Of a stretch of 64,000 nt of DNA, positions 11,939-22,618 are shown piece by piece (within the stretch, counting starts at the first letter, position 1; each line of letters begins with the position of its first letter). The stretch covers positions 458,476,780-458,540,779 of the forward strand of contig NC_053040.3 in the NCBI RefSeq assembly GCF_002575655.3, given 5' to 3'. Below the pieces are notes generated by a model. It saw only the letters and a program-made list of their open reading frames with translations. It had not been told where the DNA came from and did not search any database. The stretch comes from Aegilops tauschii subsp. strangulata (Eukaryota > Streptophyta > Magnoliopsida > Poales > Poaceae). Position numbers and translations under genes: made by a program.

Positions 11939-13661
11939 AGTTGGGGATCGTAGCAGAAATTAAAATTTTCTACGCATCACCAAGATCAATCTATGAAGTT
12001 TACTAGCCACGAGAGGGGAGGAGTGCATCTACATACCCTTGTAGATCGCGAGCGGAAGCGTTCAAGAGAACGGGGTTGATGGAGTCGTACTCGTCGTGAT
12101 CCAAATCACCGATGATCCAAGCGCCGAACGGACGGCACCTCCGCGTTCAACACACGTACGGAGCGGTGACGTCCCCCACGCCTTGATCCAGCAAGGAGGA
12201 GGGAGAGGTTGAGGAAGAAGGCTCCAACAGCAGCACGACGGCGTGGTGGTGGTGGAGTGACAGTTCTCCGACAGGGCTTCGCCAAGCACACGCGGAGGAG
12301 GAGAGGTGTTGGGGAGGGGAGGGGCTGCGCCTTGGATGTTGTGTTGCAGCCCTCCCCTCACCCCTCTATTTATAGGGAGAAGGGCGAAGGGGGCCAGCCC
12401 CTCTAGATGAGATCTAGAGGGGGGCGGCGGCCAAGGGGGGGAGGTGGCTTGCCCGCCAAGCAAGGGGGGCGCCCCCCTTTAGGGTTCCCCCCCAAACCCT
12501 AGGCGCATGGGCCCTAGGGGGGTTGGCGCCCAGCCCACTAAGGGCTGGTTCCCTTCCACCTACAGCCCATAAGGCCCTCCGGGGCAGGTGGACCCTCCTG
12601 GTGGACCCCCGGAACCCCTCCGGTGGTCCCGGTACAATACCGGTATACCCCCGAATATTTCCGGTGACCGTATGGTGACTTCCCATATATAAATCTTTAC
12701 CTCCGGACCATTCCGGAACTCCTCGTGACGTCCGGGATCTCATCTGGGACTCCGAACAACATTCGGTAATCACATAAAAACCTTCCTTATAACCCTAGCG
12801 TCATCGAACCTTAAGTGTGTAGACCCTACGGGTTCGGGAATCATGCAGACATGACCGAGACACCTCTCTAGCCAATAACCAACAGCGGGATCTGGATACC
12901 CATGTTGGCTCCCACATGTTCCATGATGATCTCATCGGATGAACCACGATGTCGAGGATTCAAGCAATCCCGTATACAATTCCCTTTGTCAATCGGTACT
13001 TTACTTGCCCGAGATTCGATCGTCGGTATTCCAATACCTCGTTCAATCTCGTTACCGGCAAGTCACTTTACTCGTTCTGTAATGCATGATCCCGTGACTA
13101 ACTACTTAGTCACATTGAGCTCATTATGATGATGCAATACCGAGTGGGCCCAGAGATACCTCTCCATCATACGAGTGACAAATCCCAGTCTCGATCCGAG
13201 CCAACCCAACAGACACTTTCGGAGATACCTGTAGTGCACCTTTATAGCCACCCAGTTACGTTGTGACGTTTGGTACACCCAAAGCATTCCTACAGTATCC
13301 GAGAGTTGCACGATCTCATGGTCTATGGAAATGATACTTGACATTAGAAAAGCTTTAGCAAACGAACTACACGATCTAGTGCTATGCATAGGATTGGGTC
13401 TTGTCCATCACATCATTCTTCTAATGATGTGATCCCGTTATCAATGACATCCAATGTCCATGGTCAGGAAACCGTAACCATCTATTGATCAACGAGCTAG
13501 TCAACTAGAGGCTCACTAGGGACATGTTATGGTCTATGTATTCACACATGTATTACGATTTCCGGATAACACAATTAAAGCATGAACAATAGACAATTAT
13601 CATGAACAAGGAAATATAATAATAACCATTTTATTATTGCCTCTAGGGCATATTTCCAACA
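11939..13661 (-). repeat. 5' LTR of the Angela-type element
   Basis: This is the partner of 4922-6632. It keeps the 15 bp that the other LTR has lost. On the minus strand it starts TGTTGGAAATATGCCC. A GC-rich promoter-proximal part at 12400-12700 gives long but meaningless proline-rich open frames. Confidence 0.93.
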
Positions 13662-13860
13662 CCGTTACTCATGGAGACGGCCGCGTGGTTCGTCTCCGTG
13701 CCCTGGCGTGCTTGGGTGGGATCCAGCCATCTACTGCCATCCGGGGCTCTCCGACCGCGCATCTAGCGCGGGCTTCTCGCCGGGAGTCGCCGGGATCCGC
13801 GGGCCTCGCCGGATTAGAGGCGGTCGGGGGAGGATAGGGGAAGAGTGGGGGAAAAGAGTG
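13662..13860 (-). pseudogene. First unit and leader of the triplicated-exon gene fragment
   Basis: Minus-strand sequence entering the split gene. A GC-rich leader leads to an ATGAGTAACGG at about 13671, then the retrotransposon. Joined across the element, this is the first copy of the unit described at 4440-4921 (SNGSPEAGRPRGYDRVEVL). The TSD CCGTT lies at 13662-13666. Whether the leader is a promoter or 5' UTR is inference. Confidence 0.4.
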
Positions 13861-14339
13861 AGGCAGAGGAGTGGGCGGCGTTCGGGAGGGATCGTTTCAT
13901 CCCGAACGAGTTTGTGGGCTCACGTGGCGACTTTGTATGCCCCAAAATTTATGCGGCGCGATGGACGGCGACGAGGTCGTTCGGGCCAGGACGCCCAGAA
14001 ACCGAACGTTCGGCAGTTATCGTTACCGTAGATAATTTGTTTCTCAATCGAAGTATTAGCACGGGTTTCCGACATGCTCGCATGCGTGCATATTCCTTTT
14101 AAAGAAACCCCCGCCGCTCGTGCATCCCATCTACTCTTTGAGGAGTACAGTCAGCACGTATTATGGTACCCTTGTCCGTACGTTTTAGCATCTAAAACAA
14201 ACGTGACGCCATCTTCTTCGTGTCGACTCCGTTTTTTCCCCCTTGCTTGTTTTCTTGAATTTACTTATTACACGAGATAGGTAACCTTGTAATAATTTCT
14301 AAGATCCTTTTTTTGCGAGATGGTCACTAAGCCATGCAA
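13861..14339. other. Intergenic, possible upstream region of the split gene
   Basis: No gene was recognised. It contains the palindrome CGAACGTTCG at about 14003. On the minus strand it lies upstream of the split gene fragment, so it may hold a promoter, but no clear TATA box was assigned. Confidence 0.35.
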
Positions 14340-16010
14340 ACCAAACAACATGTTTTCAAAAACATGATCCGTTGCATTCTCCTTCGGTATCTTCACGGTT
14401 TCATGTGTGTGCAAAGAAAAATGTCATAATCTCCGGTATCGATCCACCGTCCTTCTGGTAACGGCTAAGGGTGCTATGCGGTCTTGCTTTCCAACAGAAC
14501 GGCCGGGCAATGGACGGATTGATGTACTCGAACCACCATTATACTCAAGTAAGCACGGTCTAATCAATTTTTGGTGATGTTGACGGGTGCTGACTGAGCT
14601 TGCCTGCACTTGCTTAGGGGGCTTGCATTCAATCCAATCAGATGCATTTGTTTCGAATCTTCATCCATGATCTCTTGGCATCCTCCTCCGCTCTTTTCAA
14701 TGTTTTTTGCATATGAAAAATAAAAAATGTGATCATCTACCTCGGTTCTGCCGAACATCATCAACCACCATGTATTGGCATGCATGCTCCTCCGTTCTTC
14801 CAAATTCGTGCTGCTTTTTCATAGCCGGTTTGATACTCAGAAGTTTAACGACGAATCAACCATGTCGACTCCGGTGTTGATCCACCTTTCTCCTGGTTAC
14901 TGTTACGGGCGCTGACCGGGCTATGCAGCAAACATAAAGGCGGGGCAATGGACGGTGACCGGTGATGACTGAGCTTGCCTACATTTTGATAGACAGCTTG
15001 CATTCTATCCAACCAGATGCATTTGTCCGAATCTTCAACCAACAAATCGTATCTCCCGATGGCAACACAACACCATCATTCACAATCATGATCTCTTGGC
15101 ATGCTCATCCGCTCTTTGTCACGGATGATGCGTATGCAAAAATAAAAATGTGATCACCTCCCTCGTTTTTACTGAACACCTTCATTGAAAATCTGGCTTC
15201 TAACAACCTGTTTTGAAACTCAAAAGTTTAACGACGAATCAACAATGTCGACCCCGTTTGTCGATCCACCTTACTTCTGGTTATGGTGAGAGGTGCTGGC
15301 CGGGCTTGCCTGTAGACAAGAGCTTTTTGCAAAAAGACTTGAGAGCACCACAACAACATCATTCACAACCATGATCCTTTGGTATGCTCCTCCGCTATTT
15401 TCATGATTTCATGTGTATGCAAAAAAAAAAGTCATAATCTCCGGTGTCGATCCACCTCCCTTCTGGTGATGGTGACAGGTGTTGTGCGGGCTTGATTCCG
15501 AACATAACGGCGGGGCAATGGATGGATCGATGTACTCGCACCAAAATTATAATCATCTAAATACGGTGTAATCAAATTATGGTGACGTTGACGTGTATTG
15601 ACAGAGCTTACCTGCATTTGCTTAGAGGACTTGCATTCAATCCAATCAGATGCATTCGTTCAAATCTTCAACCATAATCTCTTGTCATGCTCCTCCCCTC
15701 TTTTCAGGGTTGATGGGCATGAAAAACAAAAATGTGATCATCTACCTCGGTTCTGCCGAACATCATCATTTGATATTCGTGCTTTCTTACAACCGGTTTG
15801 AAACTAAAAAAATTAACGACGAATCAACCATGGGCTCCTGGCATGCTCATCCGTTTTTCTTTTAACAGCTTGATGTGTATGCAACTGTCGGTCCACCTTG
15901 CTTCTGGTCACGGTGACTGCTGCTGACCGGGCTTGCCTGCAAAAATAGCGGCGGGCAATGGACGGTTCGATGTACTCGCAGCAAAGTTATACCCAATTTA
16001 ACACGGTCGG
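14340..16010. repeat. Degenerate local tandem array, units of about 190-430 bp
   Basis: One block order recurs: TCGATCCACC..TTCTGGT, GGGCAATGGACGG, GATGTACTCG, GAGCTTGCCT, CAATCCAATCAGATGCATT, GATCTCTTGGCATGCTCC, TGCCGAACATCATCA, AACGACGAATCAACCATG. Units start near 14439, 14864, 15246, 15441 and 15886, several lacking internal blocks. A tail-like piece (CATGTGTGTGCAAAG ... GTCATAATCTCCGG) precedes the first. No long frame runs through it. It lies beside, not inside, the unknown gene at 16403-17328. Confidence 0.75.
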
Positions 16011-16402
16011 GGAATCGGTTAAGTACCTAGTTAATGCAGTACAAGCGAAATTTTAGTCAACTAAAAGGTTACAGGCGATCAGTTAATAGCGGCCTCACAT
16101 GACTAAATTGTTTATCTGGTAGCGCATCCACCCCGAACGCACACGCACACACAACCATCCCCATATATGATTTACATATGGATCTGACACAACAGCCAAG
16201 TGCATCTATGGTCTTGCTGATAGCATCATCTCATAAAACAGAGCACCTTGGACGTCACGTCATAAAACAGAACAATCCAGAAAAGAACAGTTGCTGGCGA
16301 ACAACACTCGACGCACATAACACACAACCCAAACCGTAGCCAGTGTACAGATATTAGTGGTAAGGAGAAATTACCACACATTACCATACTGACTTTTAAC
16401 CA
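16011..16402. other. 3' flank of the unknown gene
   Basis: No gene was seen. On the minus strand this is downstream of the stop codon at 16403 and should include that gene's 3' UTR. A short AC-rich stretch, ACACGCACACACAACC, lies at about 16140. Confidence 0.45.
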
Positions 16403-17328
16403 CTAGACGAGGTGTTCGGTAACACACACACGAATTCGCTTAGCACGGTGGCTGCAGACTTCATCCCCTGCATGGACGTCACCTACATCAGCCCCGTCTG
16501 CATCAGAGCAATCAGCGTCGTCCACCTCCCCTGAGTCCAGCTCGTATACTTCTCTTTCTGCATCTGGATCGTGCTTACCGAATCCTTCTTCATGAGTTGG
16601 CACGGCAGTGCTGTTCGCAGACAGGGCGAACTTGGAGGTCTGCCCCTCCTCGCTGGCTGTCGCGGCTACCATCCCATTCACGATCTCCGGCTGTAAAATT
16701 CAGAAGAAAAATGTACCGGTCAGCTTGGCGAGCAGAAAAGCGAGCATGCTAGTACTGAACTTGCCTCTGACTGAAAATGTTCGGGTGCGCCTTCTTGGAC
16801 GTTGCAGCTCATAGCATCTGATGCAAGTCCAACCACGGCGACCGATGAAACATCTGATTCCTCCTGAGTAGTTCGTTAACCAGGAATTTGAATACAACAG
16901 ACAGCAAAGGGAAACAAGCTTACATCAACTGAGGCGAGAGAGCTGACTTACTTTCCTGGAGCCAAGACAGAAAAATCTCCTCTTGCCGGCTAATCTATTC
17001 TGCTCAGAACAATCGCCCAGGTTGCCAACTACAACAGCGCACAATGAGTCGGCTGCAGGCGGTGCTGACCGCCGCACGTCCATCAGCACCAAAGGATCTG
17101 GCCGCTCAACATCGGCTGTGACCTCTATCAGTGGGAACCTACGACTTGGACAGCAGATCGAACAACAGTCAATTATTTCTCCTTATGCGACCCCCCCCCC
17201 ACCCCCACGCAACGAATGGAACAGAGCAAATCGATGGAGAAAGTGTACCTGTCGACTTGGTCTAGCAGAAATTCCATGCCGTTTTGTACTATTCCGGCAT
17301 ACATCGCCGCACCCCCCGCCGCCGCCAT
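16403..17328 (-). CDS. Unknown plant protein, 217 aa, four exons
   Basis: Four exons join in frame: 17328-17249, 17138-16952, 16863-16765 and 16690-16403 (80, 187, 99 and 288 nt). Introns 1 and 2 are GT-AG; intron 3 begins GCAAGT, a GC-AG intron. The ATG (CCCCATGGCGG) starts MAAAGGAAMYAGIVQNGMEF. The middle is rich in V, A and S. The last exon is acidic (DSGEVDDADCSDADGADVGD) and ends with a basic patch, HRAKRIRVCVTEHLV. There is no signal peptide, no membrane segment and no domain I recognise. The acidic tail with a basic patch could suit a nuclear protein, but that is inference. The consistent phase across four exons is the main support. It may also be the remainder of a larger gene or a transposon-derived gene. 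Confidence 0.68.
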
Positions 17329-17739
17329 GGGGTTCGCCTGTCGCCGGTTCTTAACTCGGTAAATGGAAAGGGGAAATGGGGAAAGTGAATACCTCACCCC
17401 CCGGCCATGATTTTTTTGCATTTGCTCCACAATGCGGCTACCAACCATCATTTACTGCGCCATGGACGGCGCTGTCTTCGCAGCAAACGGAGCGCCATTA
17501 CGTTCCTGATCCGGGGGTCAGCTCTTGACGGACCCGAGCCACGGATCGGCTGGTCATCGTTACTGACTGCCATATTCAGGCTGGCGTACAGCACTGTTCA
17601 CTCCGTATTGTACCGATCGTCCTCATTTTACTAAGCCCGTATATGCTGCCACGGACCCACTAGCGCTAATCCCCATGGGTGGACCGACGGATACCCGTTC
17701 AGCTACCGCCCTTCTCAGTAACGCCACTCTCCTAAATAG
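17329..17739. other. Upstream region of the unknown gene
   Basis: On the minus strand this is immediately upstream of the ATG at 17328. No clear TATA box was found. No other gene is visible. Confidence 0.4.
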
Positions 17740-17965
17740 TATGTAACATAAGTTGAGCTTTAGATTTGACCCATTATCACACTGATGTCAAATTTACCAA
17801 TTTTATATCTCGAGCAATGTTTCAATTTTTGATTTAAATTTTTAGGACAACAAACATTAATGTTGTGTGAATGTGCTCTGTTTTTTCCCGCCTTGTTTGA
17901 AACATTCTAAAATGCCGTAGGAGGTCCAGTGCACCGGTAGCACCACAAGCACCGGTGCACGCGGA
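17740..17965 (+). repeat. Dispersed repeat with GTGCACCGGTGCAC-like end, copy 2
   Basis: This is the inverted counterpart of 1190-1345: AAATTTACCA, GAGCAATGTTTCAA, AATGTTGTGTGAATGTGC, then AGTGCACCGGTAGCACC and CAAGCACCGGTGCACG. This copy has an extra GCACCACAA spacer between two half-palindromes. Confidence 0.55.
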
Positions 17966-18096
17966 TACGTACCGACCTCTAGTAGTCTCGTGAAGATAGC
18001 GGGAGCACGGCATATATGCTCCACCCACGGGGTAGGGTACTGGTAGCGAGGTACTCTGTAAACAAACATAAGATCATTTAGTGATCTAAACGATCT

Positions 18097-18202
18097 GTTT
18101 AACTCAAAGTCATAACAATCACTCTCTCTCTACAACTGTGGGATCTAAATGTTCTTATATTAGTTTTAGAGAGGGAGTGCTCGTTATGGCTTTGAGTTAA
18201 AC
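18097..18202. repeat. Hairpin-forming inverted repeat, about 106 bp
   Basis: The outer arms GTTTAACTCAAAGTCATAAC and GTTATGGCTTTGAGTTAAAC are reverse complements with one mismatch. Inner arms CACTCTCTCTCT and AGAGAGGGAGTG continue the stem. Block B carries only one arm (about 24411-24432), so either a small foldback MITE inserted in block A or its loop and one arm were lost from block B. Confidence 0.7.
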
Positions 18203-18214
18203 ACTATGTACTAA

Positions 18215-19238
18215 GAGCATCTACAATTGGGCGTCCCAAACCCGCCTCAAACGGCCGGGCTGACGGCTCAGTCACTGTCCGGTCACGAAAATACGACCGG
18301 ACGGGTTCTTCAAACGGGCCTCAAACGCCCGGGCTGACCCCTCATACCCAGCCCAAATCAGGAGCGGATATGGACGCACGGGCGCGTCCGCCACGTAGGA
18401 CTAACGATGGGGTCCCATAGGAAAACACTGCGAAACCCGGCGGTCCGAAGCTCGTCTCCTCCGTCGGACCGATGACGCCGTGTGGCACCGCTCCGGTGGG
18501 CCGCATAGTGCTTAGCCCGGCTATTTAAGCTGACCGCGGACACCGAAACCCTACTATCCACATTTCCTCCCTCCCGTTCGCCACCGCCGCCACTTTCCAC
18601 TCGTCGTCCACCACCACTAGTAAGTAGTAGCTATGCGCCCACGCCGCCGGGTAAGAAGCTACACATATCTAACGCTCGCGTGTCGGCTGCAGCTCCTTGA
18701 GCAGATCCGGGCATGGCGCGAATCCCGGATCGCTTCGGGGCTACCTTCGGACGTAGTGGATCCGGAGGAGGACTTGGAGGTGAAGGAGAATGAGGTTGAA
18801 GAGGAGTAGGAGGTTGAGGAGGAGGAGGAGGAGGAGGAGGAGGAGGAGCTGGAGGATGAGGGCGAGGAGGACGTGGGGATGCAGATTTGTGGATGGAGCA
18901 GCAGGGCGATCCTCGGTTCCTTGTGTTCGGAATCGGAGGCGGAGGCGGAGCATGCCGCGGTCTTTGACGAGATGCTCGTGTCTACGGATGAGGATGCGGA
19001 GCCGGAGCCCTCTTACACGCCCATTTACCCGCTGCCCAACACCGACACCGTGAACATCTGCGACGATGATGCCTAGGCTAGGGTAGTATGTAGTACGTAG
19101 TATGTATGATTCTTTTGCATGGTTTGTATTTATCTAGGGGGTCTAAAATGAGGTACTCGGATGCATAACACCAACTGACCGGTCAATACCTGCGGATGTT
19201 TGAGAGGCCAGATTTGACAAGTCCGGCTGTAGGGGCTC
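18215..19238 (+). mobile_element. PIF/Harbinger-like non-autonomous element, 1024 bp
   Basis: It is bounded by a TAA duplication (18212-18214 and 19239-19241), the canonical PIF/Harbinger target. The termini are GAGCATCTACAATTGGGCG on the left and the complement of GAGCCCCTACAGCCGGAC on the right. Block B lacks it, which gives an independent empty site. It carries one open frame (18633-19076) but no recognisable transposase. The MITE at 61356-61780 has the same GAGCATCTA ends. Confidence 0.82.
18633..19076 (+). pseudogene. Acidic ORF carried by the Harbinger-like element
   Basis: The frame starts ATGCGCCCACGCCG and would give 147 aa. It has one internal TAG at about 18807 within a run of glutamate codons, after which the same frame continues to TGCGACGATGATGCCTAG. 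The N-terminus is basic (MRPRRRVRSY), followed by LEQIRAWRESRIASGLP, a poly-Glu tract and a serine/acidic C-terminus (EDAEPEPSYTPIYPLPNTD). A CACC-rich leader precedes the ATG. No transposase or Myb motif was recognised. It resembles a captured gene or an accessory ORF; function unknown. Confidence 0.5.
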
Positions 19239-20490
19239 TAATTTTGACATAATATAGATCCAGTATGCACTACTCAAATTCTGAACACCCAACACCGTGT
19301 CATTTTGTTTTGTAGTACTATTGTCCTGGTAAAACCAACCCTACAATTATCTCCCGTACCCGTACGATTTGTTTATTCAATGTCGCATTTGTGATGCTCG
19401 GCTTGTCCGGTGCAGCCAAGGCAGGCCGGTGGCCCGGACGCCACAAAAGTCCTCATCATCGGCTCCATTTGTTCCGGCGCATATCGGGCAGCGCTCTTGA
19501 CAGCCAGCGATTGGCACGTTGTTCGCCAGTTGGTACGTACTACCAAACAGACAGAAACCCTTCAAAGCTCCAACCATGAAAGATGGCACGACGCCGTTCA
19601 CATTTCTGGTTATTCGGTAGGTCAGCTTCTGAATAATGCCACTGCCCTGCCCAGCTCAAGAAGCAAATCTAATTTCGATGCAGAGAAATCACAACAGATG
19701 TACCTCCTCTGTTCTAAAATAAGTGTCGTCGTTTTAGTTCGCCGCCCCGTACCAAAATAATTGTTGTGCTTTCATGTCAAAAGACTCGTCACTGTAAACC
19801 TCCTTCGTACAGTTTTGGAAACGAAACAGCTCTGCGTACGATTAATTTTCGTCGGATAGCTTGTTATGGCCCACAAACTGGATCATCTACATTTTGTCTC
19901 TAATCGTACATGTTGGACGGGAATTGATTGTACGTATAGCAAGGTTGTTTTGGAAAGACTATCACTGTGTTGGCAGGGCAGCTAGTCTGAGTTGTAAAGA
20001 GCGCCTTTTGGCGAGCTCGGCAGTGTCATTCCCTGTTGATTCATGCGGCGCGTCATGACGTGCTGATGCCACGATGCGCGCCGTCTGCCTCTTTCTTTCT
20101 GAACGACCACCCTGGCCAATTGAATGGCATTCCGTGAACAGCTGGTCCATCATGCCATTTAGCAGTGCCTACCAGAGTCCATCCAGAGTCCATGTGATCT
20201 ACCCTCTCCGTTCCATAATATAAGATAGTTTTTTATATTTATGCGGAGGAAGTAGTCATCTATAGAATTTCTGAATAATCTCCAAATGCATTTGTACTTG
20301 CTCTAGTTAGCAACTTAACTGAAGCGGATGAACAGTTGAACTGTAGATTCCGAGACGAGATGTCAATTACTTGGAAAACAGGAAAAGACGGGCCAAGGCA
20401 CGTCTGATCAACGTGCTCAATGCACATTCTGACCAGCCTACAACGAACTGATCAGTTAGCAATTTGATTCCGGTGCAGCACTAATGCACA

Positions 20491-20799
20491 AAGTTTTAGG
20501 TCAAAAGAAAAAGTATAAATATTTGTTTATTTTGAAAAGGCTATTTTATTTTATGTTGGACCACTTTATAAATTCCTAGGGCTTAATTGGTGGGTCAAAA
20601 AATGTTGGGTTCAACATGACAGAGATCAGGGGAATTTATAGAAAATTGTGAACATTTTAGTTTTACTGTTTGAAGAAATAATTTATTTGACTTTATTTTA
20701 AATTTGAAATTGGCTTTGATTTTTATCAAGTGGCAGTTAAACTTGATGACATGGCACCATTAGTGTGAGGTCACTATAGCATGACACTATGGGTGTTAC
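20491..20799. other. Intergenic, AT-rich
   Basis: Nothing was recognised. This is the point where block A loses similarity to the PR-1 upstream region; the sequence beyond is unrelated AT-rich DNA leading into the Copia remnant. Confidence 0.4.
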
Positions 20800-21045
20800 A
20801 TCATGTCCGACCCCGGGAGATGATCATTGACATTCAGTTCATGCGCTCTCTGAGAGGTATAATATTTTTGGAATTCCTTATTCAGGGCATGCTATGTGCT
20901 TCAAGGATATTAGTGACTCGTACTAGATTTTTTATGTTCATGTGTTCTATGTCACAAGTGGGTATGTGCTAACTCATGGAGGAGTGCACTATCATGGAGG
21001 TTTTGTAAACATACCATATTGATGAGGTCACCATGGAACCACTAC

Positions 21046-22618
21046 CGGCCGGGAGACACCTCCCCCATGTCGCCCCCGCAAGGGCGGCTCGGGCGGAACC
21101 CTACCCCCACCGCCGCCGGGCTCCCAACCCCTCCCTCCCCTCCCCTCCGCCGCCGTTGGAGGAGGTCGCCGGGCAAAGCCCCGGGCGGCTGACAGCGGCG
21201 GCGGAGGCCCCCTTCCCTCCCACGTTCTTTTGGGTGAGGCGGATCACCCGGGGCGCAGGGGCCCTCCTCCCCGATCTGTGTCGTTGTCTCGGCGGCGCGG
21301 CCGATCTGGTCCGCTGACGGCGCCTTGGCGGCGTGGTGATGGGAGGAGGCGGCGGAGCGGCGGGCTTCGTGGAAGATCTGGTGGTGTCGGCTGCTCGGTG
21401 GGCATGCTTGGTCATGGCGACGGAGGTCGCAGTGGCCGGCGGCTTGGCCGGTCGGCAGCGGCGGAACATGGCCGGTGGAAGCGGCGATGTTCTGTCTGGA
21501 TCCCGGGGCGGCGGCCCTGGAGGGTGGCGGATGGTGAAGCTAGGGTCTCCCGCGGCGGCGTGGCGTGGTGCAGTCCCTGTCCAAGGCGGGCCTGTGACGA
21601 TGATCTGCTATGGATTGGTTCGGATCAGATATGGTGACGAGCGCACGGGATCCATCTCGGCAGCTCTCGCGGCTTGGTGAGGCGGGGTGGGAGCCCTCCT
21701 CCTAGGCTCCAGTGGTGGCACACTCAGGCAGTGGCCGGTGCGCCAGGGCTCCTACGGTGGCACTGTTGTTGCGGTTGGTCGCCGGATCTGGGCGGCTGGA
21801 TCTGGGGCTTTGAAGGCGGTCGAGACGGTGCACACGTTGTCGGGTGGATTTCTTAGGACGAATCCGGGTGAAAACCTGGTTTTCGGTCGATGGCCGGAGC
21901 CGGTGATGACGATGCCCCTATCATCGTTTCCTTCATGAAGGCGTCATCGAGGTGAAACTCCCAACTCCACTCAACACCTCCGGGGGAATCCCTAGATCAG
22001 TTGATCGGATGTTGGCGGCAAGCATGTGTCGTTACCCCCTTGGGGGCAGCATTCTTGGAGGTGCACTCGGCTTCGCGGGACCAGCGGATGGCATCTTTGA
22101 TGGAGCGGTGCTTCATCCTACACATTGATGGCGACAGATCTCGACGGCGTGGTGCAGTGCAGATTCGGAGTTCGATGTGCGAGGATGGACTCGCGCAGGA
22201 GGACGACGTTGTCTGGCGTCGTGGTGGCGACGATGGGAGAGAGACCTGGCACGGTAGATGCAACAGTATAGCTCTGAAGATGGATTGATGGCAGGTGGCT
22301 GCGGCGGTCTCATACCCGGCAGACCTCCTGGTTGAGGAGTGCGCCGGACTGGTAGGTGCCCTATACCCGGCAGGCGTCCTGGTTGGGACCTCAGGTCTTA
22401 GATGTTTAGGTTTGGCTGCGATGTCTGTTTGGTATTAGGCGCAGGCTATTCAGCGCCCCTTCATCAATTGGATAGGAGTAGCGACAGTTGTTGCTTAGAC
22501 GGCGGCTTTAGTCTTACTGTTGTATGACTTTGTAAGGTCTTTGAGAATTATTAATAAAGTGATCGCATGCATCGCTCAGATGCAGAGGCCGGGAGTCCTC
22601 CTCCTTTTCTAAAAAAAA
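21046..22618 (+). mobile_element. Non-autonomous LINE-derived retroposon, 1573 bp
   Basis: It is flanked by a perfect 14-bp duplication, CATGGAACCACTAC (21032-21045 and 22619-22632). It ends in AGATGCAGAGGCCGGGAG, a TCCTCCTTTTCT and an A-tail, which is the 3' tail of Triticeae LINEs. The 5' part is extremely GC-rich (CCGCCGCCGGG) like LINE 5' leaders. The whole has no reverse transcriptase or endonuclease. The long GC-rich open frames inside it have no family likeness. It must have been mobilised by a LINE's enzymes. Confidence 0.85.

Larger units (their letters stand above)
4922..13661 (-). mobile_element. Complete Angela/BARE/WIS-type Copia LTR retrotransposon
   Basis: The 8.74-kb element lies on the minus strand between a 5-bp target-site duplication: CCGTC (4917-4921) and CCGTT (13662-13666), one mismatch. 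The LTR begins TGTTGGAAATATGCCCTAGAGG, the signature shared by BARE, WIS and Angela of Triticeae. Order on the minus strand: LTR (13661-11939), PBS, leader, gag, protease, integrase, reverse transcriptase, RNase H, PPT, LTR (6632-4922). By eye the LTRs differ at about 25-30 bases plus a 15-bp indel, so the insertion is fairly recent. The polyprotein is broken by at least six stop codons, so this copy is not autonomous. It split a local tandem repeat; removing it with one target copy rejoins the repeat. Confidence 0.95.
17985..20490 (+). repeat. Duplicated non-coding block A (orphan copy of PR-1 upstream DNA)
   Basis: Excluding the transposon 18215-19238, this block matches 24355-27405 in order. 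Shared landmarks are TATATGCT..ACCCACGG, CTTTGAGTTAAACAC, GAACACCCAACACCGTGT, TTGTCCGGTGCAGCCAAGGC, GACAGCCAGCGATTGGCACG, TCATGCGGCGCGTCATGACG and CAACGTGCTCAATGCACATT. Block B leads into the PR-1 gene at 27660, whereas block A stops matching at about 20490 and no PR-1 sequence follows. Degenerate Stowaway ends lie at about 19700-19760 and 20202-20252. It holds no gene of its own. Confidence 0.8.

Noticed and set aside
12062..12773. Proline-rich minus-strand frames in the GC-rich LTR (also at 5045-5749)
   Set aside because: They occur in both LTRs, contain low-complexity runs only, and belong to the LTR promoter region.
18780..18860. GAGGAG run as a simple microsatellite
   Set aside because: It lies in frame within the acidic ORF of the Harbinger-like element, so it was described there rather than separately.
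21033..22313. Several GC-rich open frames of 60-135 codons
   Set aside because: They fall within a retroposon with exact target duplications and overlap on both strands; no domain recognised.
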